A stretch of DNA of 40,647 nucleotides from Verrucomicrobiaceae bacterium (GTDB taxonomy: Bacteria; Verrucomicrobiota; Verrucomicrobiia; Verrucomicrobiales; V1-33): contig JAIXVE010000311.1 in assembly GCA_027483175.1 (NCBI GenBank), positions 1 through 40,647 on the forward strand, in the 5' to 3' direction. Shown in pieces: positions 21,303 through 30,443 of the stretch; position 1 is the stretch's first letter, and each line of letters begins with the position of its first letter. A program made the position numbers and the translations under genes. A model generated the notes under the pieces. The model was given only the letters and a program-made list of their open reading frames with translations, was not told the DNA's origin and ran no database searches.

Positions 21303-23414
21303 CTACTCCTTCGGCGGTTTGGCGGGGGCGTCGGGGGAGAGGATGGGGCGGAGCCAGTCGGGGGTGGCGGGTGGTGTGGGGGCGTCGAGGCGGGTGCGCC
21401 ATTCTTTGTCGGTCAGGTGGGTGTCGGAAAGCTGGGAATGGAAGGGGATGATCGCGCCGCGGCAGAGGATTTCCCTGCCCTTCCATGGGTAGAGCACGCG
21501 GATTTCGCGGGGCCTGCCGGTGCCGGCGATTAGAAACTGGCCGCCGGCATGGTTGAAGACCGAGGTGGCGAGGGGCGCGTCGTCACGGGGTGAGTGATAG
21601 GAATTGCCTTCGTAGAAGAGGATGCCTCCGAGGATCTCTCCGTAGGCCACGATGAAATGTTTTTCGCCGTCGTCTGGCTCGATGCCGCGGAGCTGGCGGT
21701 GGGCGCGGTTCTCCAGTTTCATGGTGAGGGAAAGCAATTCCTCCCACCGCTTGCGCAGCGTGGGTGTTTGTCGTTCGCGATGCAGGTTGAGGAAGGCTGC
21801 TTCGTGCTTGCCGGCAGCGATCTCCCGCAGGCTGGAAAGGAGCTTATCCACATCGAACACCGCGGTGACGACATCCCCAGGGACAAAGTACGACACGCCT
21901 TCCACGAATGTTGCGACAGGCCTGAGCGCGGTTGAGAGTTCCTCAGAGATCTCAAAGTCCTTTTGAAGTTGAGCCGTCTCCGTCTCGGTGAAATCACCAG
22001 CGGTGGGGGGGCGGTTCAGCCATGGTTGCATGCGGCGGCGCAGGCCGTCGGCTTCGCGCTCAACCATGGGGATGAGCGCGGCAGCATCCGAGGCAAACAG
22101 TTGCGGCGAAGGTGCCAGGGCGTCCAGTTCGTCAAAGCGATCCACGGTCTCCAGGATCAGCTGACCGAGCGCATGGAAGAATGTCGGCGTCGGTTCGACA
22201 AAGCCTGGATACGGCGTGCCTGCGGGTAAGAAAAAGGCATCCTCCTTCGTCTGGAGCGCCCACGTGTGGCGCATGAGTGCCCAGCCGGAGAGGGCGGCAT
22301 TCAGTGATTTCCGCTCCCATGTGGGGGCGCTCATAAACGGGGGGGCGTCGGGTTCTGGAGCCTCAAGGAGTCGGGCGAGGCAGCCCAAGTAATCCCCGTA
22401 GAGTGTGTCAGAGTTTTCCCGTTCCGGTTTCGCGGTGATCGCCTTGAGCACGGCGTCCTCTTCGGTTTTCAGCAGTCGGAGAGCGAGCGGGGAACCCAGC
22501 CATGCAGCGACATCCAGGGGGTCTGGATAGGGCCGTTGGGGGCTTGTGGTGCGCTCCATCAGTTTCGCGTCCGGAAGGGCAGCGGACGGGAAGATGAAGA
22601 CCTTGTCGACCTCGCCATCGACCTCTCGGTTCGCGGCTTCGACGAGTTGTTCTGACGACCAGTTGGGTGCGTACATGTGGGTTAGCGCGGGAGCAGCGGC
22701 CGCACCGCTCAAGCTAATCCACTGAGAAGCGAGAACTGGGAGCGAGCCCTCTTCACTCAAAGCCGCGCCCAGCACTCGTGCAGCCGCGAGTTCTGTGGGA
22801 TCATTCAATCGCAGCGGCACCGTCTGCAACCAGCGGAGTGCCCGGAAATAGCGATGGAGTGACGCGCTGCGGGTGTAGAAGCCCGCGGGTTTGAAGACCC
22901 GGTAGTCGAGTGAGAGGAGCCCGTGTCCGGGTTTCATCCATGCGGGCAGATGGAGCCCTTCCGCGGCATCGATTCGCTTCACCTCAGTCGCGATGGCCGC
23001 GTCGAGGGCGGTGCCTTCTCCCCAATGGCTGCCGGCGAGTCGGGCGGCGGTGCCTAGCAGTAACTGCGCGTGCTCGATCGCTTCGGGAGGCACCCCGTCC
23101 ACAGTGTCCGGTTTGATTTGGGCGAGAACGCCCTCAAGCACCGCGGGCATGCGGAGCGCCTGCTGCGATTCCATCTGCGCGACCGATTCCTCCAGCAGGA
23201 CATGGTAGGCATGGAGCACGGAATCGGAGGTGATGAACACTGGCTGACTGGCAAAGATGTACGGGGTGAAGATCTGCCGCCATGTGTTGTCGGTGACGAT
23301 GATCTTGTCCTGATCTAGCTGCTTCCGCTGCTCAGGGGTGAGATCGTCCGGCTTCGCCGAGAGGACCACGGCGGTGGCGGAGAGAGCGATCAGGGAGAGC
23401 AGCAGGGATCTCAT
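21303..23414 (-). CDS. exported DUF3160-family protein
   Basis: The protein has 703 residues. The start at 23414 (MRSLLLSLIALSATAVVLSAKP) gives a signal peptide with likely cleavage after about residue 20; the longer frame adds 18 residues before it. The mature N-terminus carries FASQPVFITSDSVLHAYHVLLE, a hallmark of DUF3160 proteins. Near the C-terminus lie SVFNHAGGQFLIAGTGRPREIRVLYPW segments typical of the same family. DUF3160 proteins are large helical extracytoplasmic proteins of unknown biochemical function, widespread in Verrucomicrobia and relatives. It is transcribed divergently from the giant protease gene with 168 bases between them, which include a palindrome. The last residues are Pro/Ala/Lys-rich. 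Confidence 0.85.
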   Translation of the reverse strand: MRSLLLSLIALSATAVVLSAKPDDLTPEQRKQLDQDKIIVTDNTWRQIFTPYIFASQPVFITSDSVLHAYHVLLEESVAQMESQQALRMPAVLEGVLAQIKPDTVDGVPPEAIEHAQLLLGTAARLAGSHWGEGTALDAAIATEVKRIDAAEGLHLPAWMKPGHGLLSLDYRVFKPAGFYTRSASLHRYFRALRWLQTVPLRLNDPTELAAARVLGAALSEEGSLPVLASQWISLSGAAAAPALTHMYAPNWSSEQLVEAANREVDGEVDKVFIFPSAALPDAKLMERTTSPQRPYPDPLDVAAWLGSPLALRLLKTEEDAVLKAITAKPERENSDTLYGDYLGCLARLLEAPEPDAPPFMSAPTWERKSLNAALSGWALMRHTWALQTKEDAFFLPAGTPYPGFVEPTPTFFHALGQLILETVDRFDELDALAPSPQLFASDAAALIPMVEREADGLRRRMQPWLNRPPTAGDFTETETAQLQKDFEISEELSTALRPVATFVEGVSYFVPGDVVTAVFDVDKLLSSLREIAAGKHEAAFLNLHRERQTPTLRKRWEELLSLTMKLENRAHRQLRGIEPDDGEKHFIVAYGEILGGILFYEGNSYHSPRDDAPLATSVFNHAGGQFLIAGTGRPREIRVLYPWKGREILCRGAIIPFHSQLSDTHLTDKEWRTRLDAPTPPATPDWLRPILSPDAPAKPPKE

Positions 23415-23508
23415 GGCACTGGTGATAACTGCCAGTCCAGGGTGTTTCCTGGGGGAATCCGATGGCATCGGGGATTCGCTGGCTGAGCGCGGTGAATTCG
23501 TGCCGGAC

Positions 23509-23524
23509 TAGGACTCTAGTCCTA
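23509..23524. promoter_or_regulatory. palindrome in the divergent promoter region (possible operator)
   Basis: TAGGACT and AGTCCTA (23509-23515 and 23518-23524) form a perfect seven-base inverted repeat with a two-base centre. It lies about 95 bases upstream of the DUF3160 start and about 60 bases upstream of the protease start. An overlapping GGACT direct repeat starts at 23505. The position suits a regulator controlling both divergent genes; the regulator is unknown. Confidence 0.45.
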
Positions 23525-23582
23525 TCGCGGATCGGGCGGGTGGCGGCGATGAGAGAGCGAAAACCGCAATCTCCATTCCCAG

Positions 23583-26500
23583 ATGAATCGCAACCTGAGT
23601 CTTATTTCCTTCCTGCTGCTGACAGCCGCTATGGTCTGGCGGTATTGGCCGGGTAGTTCCACTGAACCTTCGGGGCGACCGCCGTCCGGTGTGGCGCGGG
23701 CTTCGACCGAGGCTGCCGCGGCTGAGGAATTGCCGCCATGCTGCCGGGAGGCTGCGGAGGCAGAGAAGGCGGCGGAATCCAAGGCGGGAGCGGAAGCGGT
23801 GGCGCTGGATCCGGATGGTCCGCTCCCGCAGAACGTGCTTTGGGAAAAGGTGGAGGCACCCGCGCCCATGGCGGCCTTCCGCCAGTGGGCGAAGCATTAC
23901 GTGGCCGCCCCGTCGGCCGACATGGTCGCAGAAGGGGTGAAGCTCGCCACCGATCGCCGCGCGGCGATGGTCGATCTGATTGAGCAGAATCCGGAGAAGG
24001 CCCTTGAGAATGGTGTGCCCGTGTCCGTGCGCCGGGCCTTGCCTTCCGAGGTTCTCAGCCTCCTTGAAGAAAAGGTCGATGGCGTCGGCGATCTGGTGGC
24101 GACGGCCTATCACTATCCGGACCAGCGGGTTCCGGCCGGGAAGCGGTTGGTGGAACGCTCGGTCGAAATGGAAGACGGGCGCAGTTTCGAGGGCTTTGTG
24201 TACGGAAACCGCGAGTACCAGCCGTCGCGTGAAGCGATTCCGGTACACGGCATTTCCATCGATGGCAAGATGGCCCTCAGCCAGTGGCCCGGGCGCGTGC
24301 TGGAACCCGTGGAGCTAGCCGAAGCGCGGCAGGCGGTCGCCGAGGAACCGGTCTGCCCGGTTTCGGAAACCCCGATTGCCGCGACGGGAACCGCCACCGG
24401 TGTGGTGGTCGGAAAGAAGTTTGAATTCTACTGCGGTCCCCGCCACGCTCAGGGGTCGTTGCAGCAAAGAGCGGCCGGGGAAGCGATCCGTCCGCCGGGG
24501 CTCGGCGTCAGTGCCATCGTGCAGGCGGCGTCCAGTGGTGAAGGGACGCCAGGTGCTCCTTTTGCCGGTCAGGGCGAGGCATCATGGACCACGGGGACAA
24601 AGCGCATCATGATGGCGCGGATCAAATTCAGCGATGGGATGGACTATCAGAACCTGTCTGCTAGCGACTGCGGCGCCATTGTCAGCGGCATCAGCGATGC
24701 TTTCTACTCGTGGTCTTTTGGGCGGCTCATCGTCCGTGGTGTCGGCACAGACGGTTCTTCGATCAGCCCGGTGCTGACCATGAAGAAGACGGCCGACAAG
24801 TATACGAACATGGGAGATGTTTGGAAGGAAGTGGCGGCGGAACTCAAGCGCCGCGGAATCGGCTCCGGATTCGATTACCTCATGGTGATGGCCGGCAATG
24901 CGCCATTCCCGGATGCCGATGAAGACGACGGCATCGTCACGTGGGGCGGGATGGCAGTCATCGGCTCTGGTCAAGCCGTCATCCGCAACAATGGAACCGA
25001 CTGGACCGACGAAGACCGCATCGCGAGCGGCATCGGCATCGGCCTTCACGAGCTCGGCCACAATCTTGGTCTCTATCATGCCTCCAACTTCGATAGCTCT
25101 TCCAGCGGTGGCATCTTCGCTCCCGGGGGGGGCCTTGAATACGGAGACCGCTACGACCGGATGGGAAGCGGCGGTCTGGATTTCAATGCCCGCTACAAGC
25201 AGTGGCTCGGATGGATGGAGCTGGGAAGCATCCCCCTGGCGAACACCGCAGGCAGCTACACGATCAACGAATTTGACCAGGACCTGAACAGCGGCACCCG
25301 AGGGCTGCAGGTCATGGCCGGAAAGTACAGTCTGCTGAATACCTTTCACTTGTTCGCCGAATACCGCATCCGTGGGGTGGAACCGTCCACGGACGATCTG
25401 CCGTACGTCCCGTACAACGATACCCTGCTGGCATACGGTGCGCAGATCCGTCTGGGCAATCCATTCTCGCCGAAGACATGGCTCCTTGATGCCACGCCGG
25501 AGACAGCGAATGACGAGGCTGTGGATCCAGTGACGGAGAAAGCCTACCGCGAAGGCAATCTTGATAGTCCGCTGCTCCCCGGCCGAACGCTGGAGTTCAA
25601 GCGCGATGGCATCACGACGTATGTCACCAACAGCGAGGCTGATCCGGTGACCGGTCAGCTTAAGCTCGAGGTGCAGTTCGGTCCGGTTCCTGGCAACAAG
25701 CCGCCGGTCGGCAGCATCAAGGCGAACACTCCAGGCAGTCTGGTTTCAGTCGACCAGACCGTGCTGTTCACGGCCGATGTCACTGATCCCGAAGATACTG
25801 AGTTTGCCTGTTACTGGACGGTTCCCTCATTCGATGCCAGCCCAGTGAGGCCGGCGATTTTCCCGAATGAGCGGACCATTGCGGTGAAGTTCCCCGCCCA
25901 GGGTATCTGGCGGGTGAATTGCAAGGTTTCCGACATGCATGGCGGAACCACCGACCTTTTCATTCAGGTGATGGTTGGGGGCAATGAGGCCCCGTCGATC
26001 TCGGCCATCAGCGACCGCGTCCTCGATGAGGATACCAGTCACGCCGTGCACTTCACCGTGAATGATCCGATTGCCCCGCCGGAGTCTCTGACGGTGTCTG
26101 CGGAAAGTACGAATCCGGATCTTTTCCCGGCTGGATCATTCGCCTTCAGCGGAACTGGAGCCAACCGCATGCTGGTCCTGACTCCGGCACCCAACCGTCA
26201 TGGCAATGCCCGGATTGCGGTTTCAGTGTTCGACGGTGGCCTGACGGAGGTGGAACAGTTTGATGTGATTGTCCGTCCGGTCACTCCGGGAGTGATTCTC
26301 AGTGCCGCGGGCAGCGATGGCTGGCGTTACTGGGCGGAGACGGCGGCCCCGCCTGCGGGTTGGTTCGCCCCGGGATTCAGCGACGGGGCATGGACCATGG
26401 ACCGGGCGCGCTTTGTGAATCCTGCACCGTCACCGAATTTCCTCGACTGGACCATCCTCCCGGGAAGGCCCACGAGGTTCACCACTTATTATCGCCGCAC

Positions 26501-28721
26501 CGTCAATGTGCCGGCAATCCTCGACGGAGCGCCGATGGTCCGCGTGCTGTGCGACGACGGAGCGGTCATTTACGTCAACGGAACGGAGATCCACCGCCAC
26601 AACATGCCGGAAGGACCGATTGATCACGGCACCAAAGCGCTGACGGCGATTGAAGGGGCGCTTGAGGGCAAATGGTTCACCGTGCCAGTGAGTGCGGCTA
26701 ACTTGATCCTCGGCGGCGTCAACTCCATCGCGGTAGAGGTGCACGATGCCGGTGCCCTCCGCGGGTCGGGCGATATCGATTTCGATCTCGAGTTCAGCAC
26801 GCGCCCGGCACCGATTGTCAGCAACCTGCCAAACAGGATGAGCCTTGAGGACGAAGTAGCCGGGCCATACAGCTTCACCGCTACGGACGGGGAGTCGCCT
26901 CCGGGGCCGCTCTCGATCACTGGCTTCTCATCGGATCAGTCGATCGTGCGCAACAACAGGATCACTTTCACATACAATGCGGCGACCGGGACGCGGACGG
27001 TCACCTGTGTGCCCCAGCCCGACGCCACTGGTGTCACGATCATTACTGTTCGCGTCAGTGATGGAGTGGCGGCGACATGGCGCAGTTTTGCGCTGACAAT
27101 TTCCCCGGCGATTGATCTGCCGGAGATGATGCCGCTGGCTGATGTGACCACGACGATGAACGAGGCGGTGTCTGATCTGATCATTAAGGTCGGTGACCGG
27201 GACCTTGATTCGGCGCTGCTCGAGGTGACGGCTTCCAGCCGCGGCCTTCTGTCGTTCCGGAGCATTCAGGTGCTGCCGGGGCCGACGCCTGACACCCGGC
27301 GTCTACGGATTGTTCCGACGCCGGGAGTGGCGGCCCAGAGCACTGTGAATGTCAGTGTCAGTGACGGTACCCACACAGTTTCGCGGTCGTTCAATCTCAG
27401 GGTGACGGCACCTATGGCGACGAACAGCGTGGATGTCGGGCTGATTCGGAGCCGGACGGATCCATGGCGCGTGCTGGAACGCGATCTTCCGGAGAAGGAT
27501 GGGTTGCCGCTGGATTTCACGGCGGTCGATTTCGACGACAGCGCATGGACTCTCCTGACAACACCGTGCAGCTTCGGTGAACGGGACGCGGCGGCCAATC
27601 TCTCGCCGACTGCCTATCGCATGACGACGTATTTCCGGCGATCCTTCAATGTGCCGGATCCTGCGGTGGTGGGCGGATTGCAGATGCGCCTCCAGCGGGA
27701 CGACGGTGCGGTAGTTTACTTGAACGGAAGCCTTGTCTGGTCCAGCAACATGCCGGAACGGTTCGATGCGCAGACGCCCGCGAGTGCTGCGATCGAAGGC
27801 AGCGACGAGGCGGAGTGGCACTTCATGGAACTGCCATCGGGCCTGCTGTTGCCCGGCAAGAATGTGGTCGCCGTCGAACTCCACCAGAGCGACAAGCCGA
27901 CGCCTGCGGAGCCGGGAGATCTGCGCTTTGATCTGGAATTGTCGGGCGTGGCCGCGCCGCCTCCGCCGCAGGATGTGCTCATCGCCGCGGGGGATTCGTG
28001 GGCTTACTGGGATGGCGACAGCAGCACGGATGTCAGGGAAGCATGGACGAAGACCAACTTTGTCGATTCGTCATGGAAGCAGGGGCTCGCCCGTTACGGT
28101 TATGGAGTTGACCGGCCGGCGACTGGCCTCAATGCCGGGACCAGCGGCGATCCATCGGTGGCGAATCCATCGGTCGTGTTCCGCAAGTGGTTCGACATCG
28201 CCGATCCGGCAGCCTACGGCGTGCTGCATTGCTTCCTGCAGGTGGACGACGGGGCGGCGGTCTTCATCAACGGCAATCGGGTCTTCGAACACAACCTCGC
28301 GAAGGGTGCGCGCACCGACAGCCCTGCGCTCAGCGAGATTCCGGCGTCGGATCAGGACCAGTGGCGGCATTTCGTGATCGATTCGAGCCGCCTGATCCCG
28401 GGAAGAAATCTCATCGCGGTCTCGGTGCATCAGTATTCGCCATTGGTGGCCCGCAGCGATCTTCAGTTTGATCTCCAGCTCACCGCCGACCTCAAGACCG
28501 AGCCGCAACTCTTTCTGCGCCCGGTCGGTGAGAACATGGAACTGAGCTGGTCCGGGGCCTTCAACGGCTGGAAACTGATGACGAGCACCGACCTTGAACG
28601 GTGGACGGCGGCCGATGCCGACCCGGTGCTTCAGGATGGCTGGCTCTATGTGGTCCGGCCCGCCATCACTCGCGAGTTTTTCAGACTGCAGCCGGCGGCA
28701 GACGATCGCGCTGGGCCATGA
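23583..28721 (+). CDS. giant secreted metzincin-type zinc metalloprotease with jelly-roll and Ig/cadherin-like domains
   Basis: The protein has 1712 residues. An N-terminal hydrophobic segment (MNRNLSLISFLLLTAAMVW) acts as signal or anchor. Residues to about 330 form a propeptide-like region. The catalytic domain has HELGHNLGLYH with zinc ligands His489, His493 and His499, and a Met-turn in YDRMGSG (Met527), the metzincin layout seen in gametolysin-like (M11) enzymes. Cadherin/Ig-like domains follow at about 705-900 and 1080-1280. Three copies of a carbohydrate-binding-like jelly-roll unit, each with DDGA(V/A)V(Y/F)(V/L/I)NG, lie at about 905-1075, 1285-1456 and 1464-1636. The end (ELSWSGAFNGWKLMTSTDLERW to EFFRL) resembles the C-terminal module of many exported Verrucomicrobia proteins. 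It probably degrades extracellular protein or glycoprotein. The copy-C hairpin follows 59 bases downstream. Confidence 0.85.
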   Translation: MNRNLSLISFLLLTAAMVWRYWPGSSTEPSGRPPSGVARASTEAAAAEELPPCCREAAEAEKAAESKAGAEAVALDPDGPLPQNVLWEKVEAPAPMAAFRQWAKHYVAAPSADMVAEGVKLATDRRAAMVDLIEQNPEKALENGVPVSVRRALPSEVLSLLEEKVDGVGDLVATAYHYPDQRVPAGKRLVERSVEMEDGRSFEGFVYGNREYQPSREAIPVHGISIDGKMALSQWPGRVLEPVELAEARQAVAEEPVCPVSETPIAATGTATGVVVGKKFEFYCGPRHAQGSLQQRAAGEAIRPPGLGVSAIVQAASSGEGTPGAPFAGQGEASWTTGTKRIMMARIKFSDGMDYQNLSASDCGAIVSGISDAFYSWSFGRLIVRGVGTDGSSISPVLTMKKTADKYTNMGDVWKEVAAELKRRGIGSGFDYLMVMAGNAPFPDADEDDGIVTWGGMAVIGSGQAVIRNNGTDWTDEDRIASGIGIGLHELGHNLGLYHASNFDSSSSGGIFAPGGGLEYGDRYDRMGSGGLDFNARYKQWLGWMELGSIPLANTAGSYTINEFDQDLNSGTRGLQVMAGKYSLLNTFHLFAEYRIRGVEPSTDDLPYVPYNDTLLAYGAQIRLGNPFSPKTWLLDATPETANDEAVDPVTEKAYREGNLDSPLLPGRTLEFKRDGITTYVTNSEADPVTGQLKLEVQFGPVPGNKPPVGSIKANTPGSLVSVDQTVLFTADVTDPEDTEFACYWTVPSFDASPVRPAIFPNERTIAVKFPAQGIWRVNCKVSDMHGGTTDLFIQVMVGGNEAPSISAISDRVLDEDTSHAVHFTVNDPIAPPESLTVSAESTNPDLFPAGSFAFSGTGANRMLVLTPAPNRHGNARIAVSVFDGGLTEVEQFDVIVRPVTPGVILSAAGSDGWRYWAETAAPPAGWFAPGFSDGAWTMDRARFVNPAPSPNFLDWTILPGRPTRFTTYYRRTVNVPAILDGAPMVRVLCDDGAVIYVNGTEIHRHNMPEGPIDHGTKALTAIEGALEGKWFTVPVSAANLILGGVNSIAVEVHDAGALRGSGDIDFDLEFSTRPAPIVSNLPNRMSLEDEVAGPYSFTATDGESPPGPLSITGFSSDQSIVRNNRITFTYNAATGTRTVTCVPQPDATGVTIITVRVSDGVAATWRSFALTISPAIDLPEMMPLADVTTTMNEAVSDLIIKVGDRDLDSALLEVTASSRGLLSFRSIQVLPGPTPDTRRLRIVPTPGVAAQSTVNVSVSDGTHTVSRSFNLRVTAPMATNSVDVGLIRSRTDPWRVLERDLPEKDGLPLDFTAVDFDDSAWTLLTTPCSFGERDAAANLSPTAYRMTTYFRRSFNVPDPAVVGGLQMRLQRDDGAVVYLNGSLVWSSNMPERFDAQTPASAAIEGSDEAEWHFMELPSGLLLPGKNVVAVELHQSDKPTPAEPGDLRFDLELSGVAAPPPPQDVLIAAGDSWAYWDGDSSTDVREAWTKTNFVDSSWKQGLARYGYGVDRPATGLNAGTSGDPSVANPSVVFRKWFDIADPAAYGVLHCFLQVDDGAAVFINGNRVFEHNLAKGARTDSPALSEIPASDQDQWRHFVIDSSRLIPGRNLIAVSVHQYSPLVARSDLQFDLQLTADLKTEPQLFLRPVGENMELSWSGAFNGWKLMTSTDLERWTAADADPVLQDGWLYVVRPAITREFFRLQPAADDRAGP

Positions 28722-28780
28722 CGCCGTCCCGGCGATGTCGCCGGTGACGACTTGCCACGGTGCGCAGTCTGAAATTGATG

Positions 28781-28808
28781 CCGCCCCGGTCAGCAATGGC
28801 CGGGGCGG
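28781..28808 (+). terminator. GCAA-loop hairpin, copy C, after the metalloprotease gene
   Basis: Arms 28781-28792 and 28797-28808 form 12 pairs with one G-U wobble around GCAA at 28793-28796. The core 14-mer at 28788-28801 is identical to copies A and B, and the GC stem matches copy A. The T-run after it is poor (AATTT at 28813-28817), so it may act as a terminator, a 3'-end stabiliser, or both. Confidence 0.65.
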
Positions 28809-28816
28809 TGCCAATT

Positions 28817-28851
28817 TGTGGGGATGTGAAAATTTCCGCGGAGAGAATGTC
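28817..28851 (+). promoter_or_regulatory. putative ECF-type promoter of sigma-factor gene 1
   Basis: This 35-base stretch aligns without gaps to 32347-32381 in front of the second sigma gene, with 25 identical positions. It contains GAAAATTT, a CGCGGA block and TGTC at 28848-28851, about 16 bases after the GAAA, which suits an ECF -35 (GGAA-like) and -10 (CGTC-like) pair. It begins 68 bases before the start codon. Autoregulation by one or both encoded sigma factors is inferred. Confidence 0.55.
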
Positions 28852-28884
28852 CAAAGTCAGAGGCCTGCGGCATAGAATGAATTG

Positions 28885-29430
28885 ATGGATCCGGCGAACG
28901 GCGAGCCAACTTCTCTGAGCGCGACTGATGAACAGTTCATGCGGCTGTTTCTCGAGTCCGAGCGCGAGCTGTTGCGTTATGTGATGGTGCTGATCCCGAA
29001 TGTTCACGATGCCCGGGATGTGCTGCAGGAAGCGGCGGTGGCGTTGTGGCGGGCGGCGGAGAAGTACGATCCGGCGCGGCCGTTTGTCCCTTGGGCCTGC
29101 CGGTTTGTGCTCAATGAGGCGCGGATGTTTCTGCGCAGTGCGGCGCGGCGTCGGCGGTTCATGGAAGAGGATGTGGCTGTGCTGCTGGAATCCCAGCGGC
29201 TGGAGATGGCTGAGGGGCTCAAGGCGCGGCGCGAGCATCTGCGGGAATGCCTGAGGGAGTTGCCGGAGCAGCACCGGGACCTGGTTCGTGGGTACTATTT
29301 TGACGATGAAACGGTCGAGTCACTCGCCCGACGTCAGGGTCGCGGACCTGAGGCCGTCTACAAGGCCCTGCAGCGCATCCGGCAGACCCTGCACCACTGC
29401 ATGCAGCGCAAACAACAAGCCAATTCCTGA
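28885..29430 (+). CDS. ECF-like sigma-70 factor, Rhodopirellula/Verrucomicrobium type (module 1)
   Basis: The protein has 181 residues. ATG 28885 was chosen over the TTG directly before it. Region 2 is visible as LLRYVMVLIPNVHDARDVLQ and AEKYDPARPFVPWACRF (about residues 30-75), the latter a hallmark of this sigma subfamily. Region 4 is LRELPEQHRDLVRGYYF followed by SLARRQGRGPEAVYKALQRIRQTLHHC, the helix-turn-helix that reads the -35 element. It directs RNA polymerase to a small regulon and is presumably held by the membrane protein encoded three bases downstream. Its promoter closely resembles that of the second sigma gene at 32414. Confidence 0.92.
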   Translation: MDPANGEPTSLSATDEQFMRLFLESERELLRYVMVLIPNVHDARDVLQEAAVALWRAAEKYDPARPFVPWACRFVLNEARMFLRSAARRRRFMEEDVAVLLESQRLEMAEGLKARREHLRECLRELPEQHRDLVRGYYFDDETVESLARRQGRGPEAVYKALQRIRQTLHHCMQRKQQANS

Positions 29431-29433
29431 CTG

Positions 29434-30423
29434 ATGTCCCATTGTGATGATGAACTGACTGCACTCATCCATGCCTTCCTGGACGGCGCGGCCAGCGATG
29501 CCGACGTCACGCGTCTCAATGACCGGCTTCGCGCGGACCCGGAGGCACGGACCTTGTATCTGGAGCTAGCGGATCTGCACGCCAGTCTGGCGGTGGACGA
29601 GGCTCACTGGCTGGCCGCTGCACCGGCAGTGGAGTTGCCGGCGGCATCTTCCGGCCGCAGGCGGCCACAGTGGCGGCCGCTTGGAGCGGCGGCTGCCGGG
29701 TTGGTGATCGGCGTGGGCACCGCGACGCTGGTCTGGGGATTCGCTGCGGAGCGACCGGTTTCCACAGCGTCCGCCGTGGTGGCGCTGGCCGACGGCGGAT
29801 TTGAAATGAACGCCGGTCCGGTGGCCGCAGGGTTTCCGGCGCAGGCATCGGTCTGGAGCGGCGATGCGCTCGAAATCATCGGCACGGCGAAGAACGCACA
29901 AGGCACGATCATCAAGCCATCTGCGGGCCGTCACATGCTGCGATTCGTGAGAACGGCGAACGATGCCAGCGATCCCGGCGGGCGGGCGATTTCGTGCGAT
30001 GTCTTCCAGATCGTTGATTTGCGGCCTCTGCGCGAATCGATTCCGTCCGGCAGCGATGCCGTGCTGGAGTTAGCCGTCGATGTGCTGGACGCCCGCCTGT
30101 TCCCGAAAGTGACTGCGACATTTCTATGTAAGGTGTACACGTTTCAGGGTGACTCCGCATCGTTGCGGGACGTCTGGCCGGCCCCAGCGGACACGGCGCT
30201 TAGTCTTGGCACCACCCTGCGAAGCAGCGCGGGCGGACTTCCGGACGCATGGAAGACGATGACAACCCGCTGCCTGCTGTCGGCCGAGGCTGATTTTGCG
30301 GTCATTCATCTCGGAGCCCGCCGCGATGGCCCGATGGAATCGTTCGATGCCCTCTACGCCGACAACGTTCGTCTCACCCTGAAAACCCAGCCTCGCCTGC
30401 CGGTCCGCAGCCCGTCCCGCTGA
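29434..30423 (+). CDS. membrane anti-sigma factor (FecR-like layout, module 1)
   Basis: The protein has 329 residues and starts three bases after the sigma gene. Residues 1 to about 60 form a helical cytoplasmic domain (ELTALIHAFLDGAASDADV, then LNDRLRADPEARTLYLELADLHASL), the anti-sigma part typical of this sigma subfamily. It has no His-x3-Cys-x2-Cys zinc motif. One transmembrane helix lies near residues 80-105 (LGAAAAGLVIGVGTATLVWGF). The remaining roughly 220 residues are extracytoplasmic and beta-rich and could sense a ligand or envelope state. The layout matches the partner of the second sigma factor. It is followed 20 bases later by the SGNH esterase gene, so a three-gene operon is likely. 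Confidence 0.8.
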   Translation: MSHCDDELTALIHAFLDGAASDADVTRLNDRLRADPEARTLYLELADLHASLAVDEAHWLAAAPAVELPAASSGRRRPQWRPLGAAAAGLVIGVGTATLVWGFAAERPVSTASAVVALADGGFEMNAGPVAAGFPAQASVWSGDALEIIGTAKNAQGTIIKPSAGRHMLRFVRTANDASDPGGRAISCDVFQIVDLRPLRESIPSGSDAVLELAVDVLDARLFPKVTATFLCKVYTFQGDSASLRDVWPAPADTALSLGTTLRSSAGGLPDAWKTMTTRCLLSAEADFAVIHLGARRDGPMESFDALYADNVRLTLKTQPRLPVRSPSR

Positions 30424-30443
30424 CCATTTTCGCGAATCTATCC

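Noticed and set aside
30424-30443. ATTTTCGCG just before the SGNH gene considered as a third copy of the sigma promoter
   Set aside because: It shares nine bases with the module-2 element but lacks the GGAA and CGTC parts and lies within 20 bases of the start codon, too close for a promoter of the same layout.
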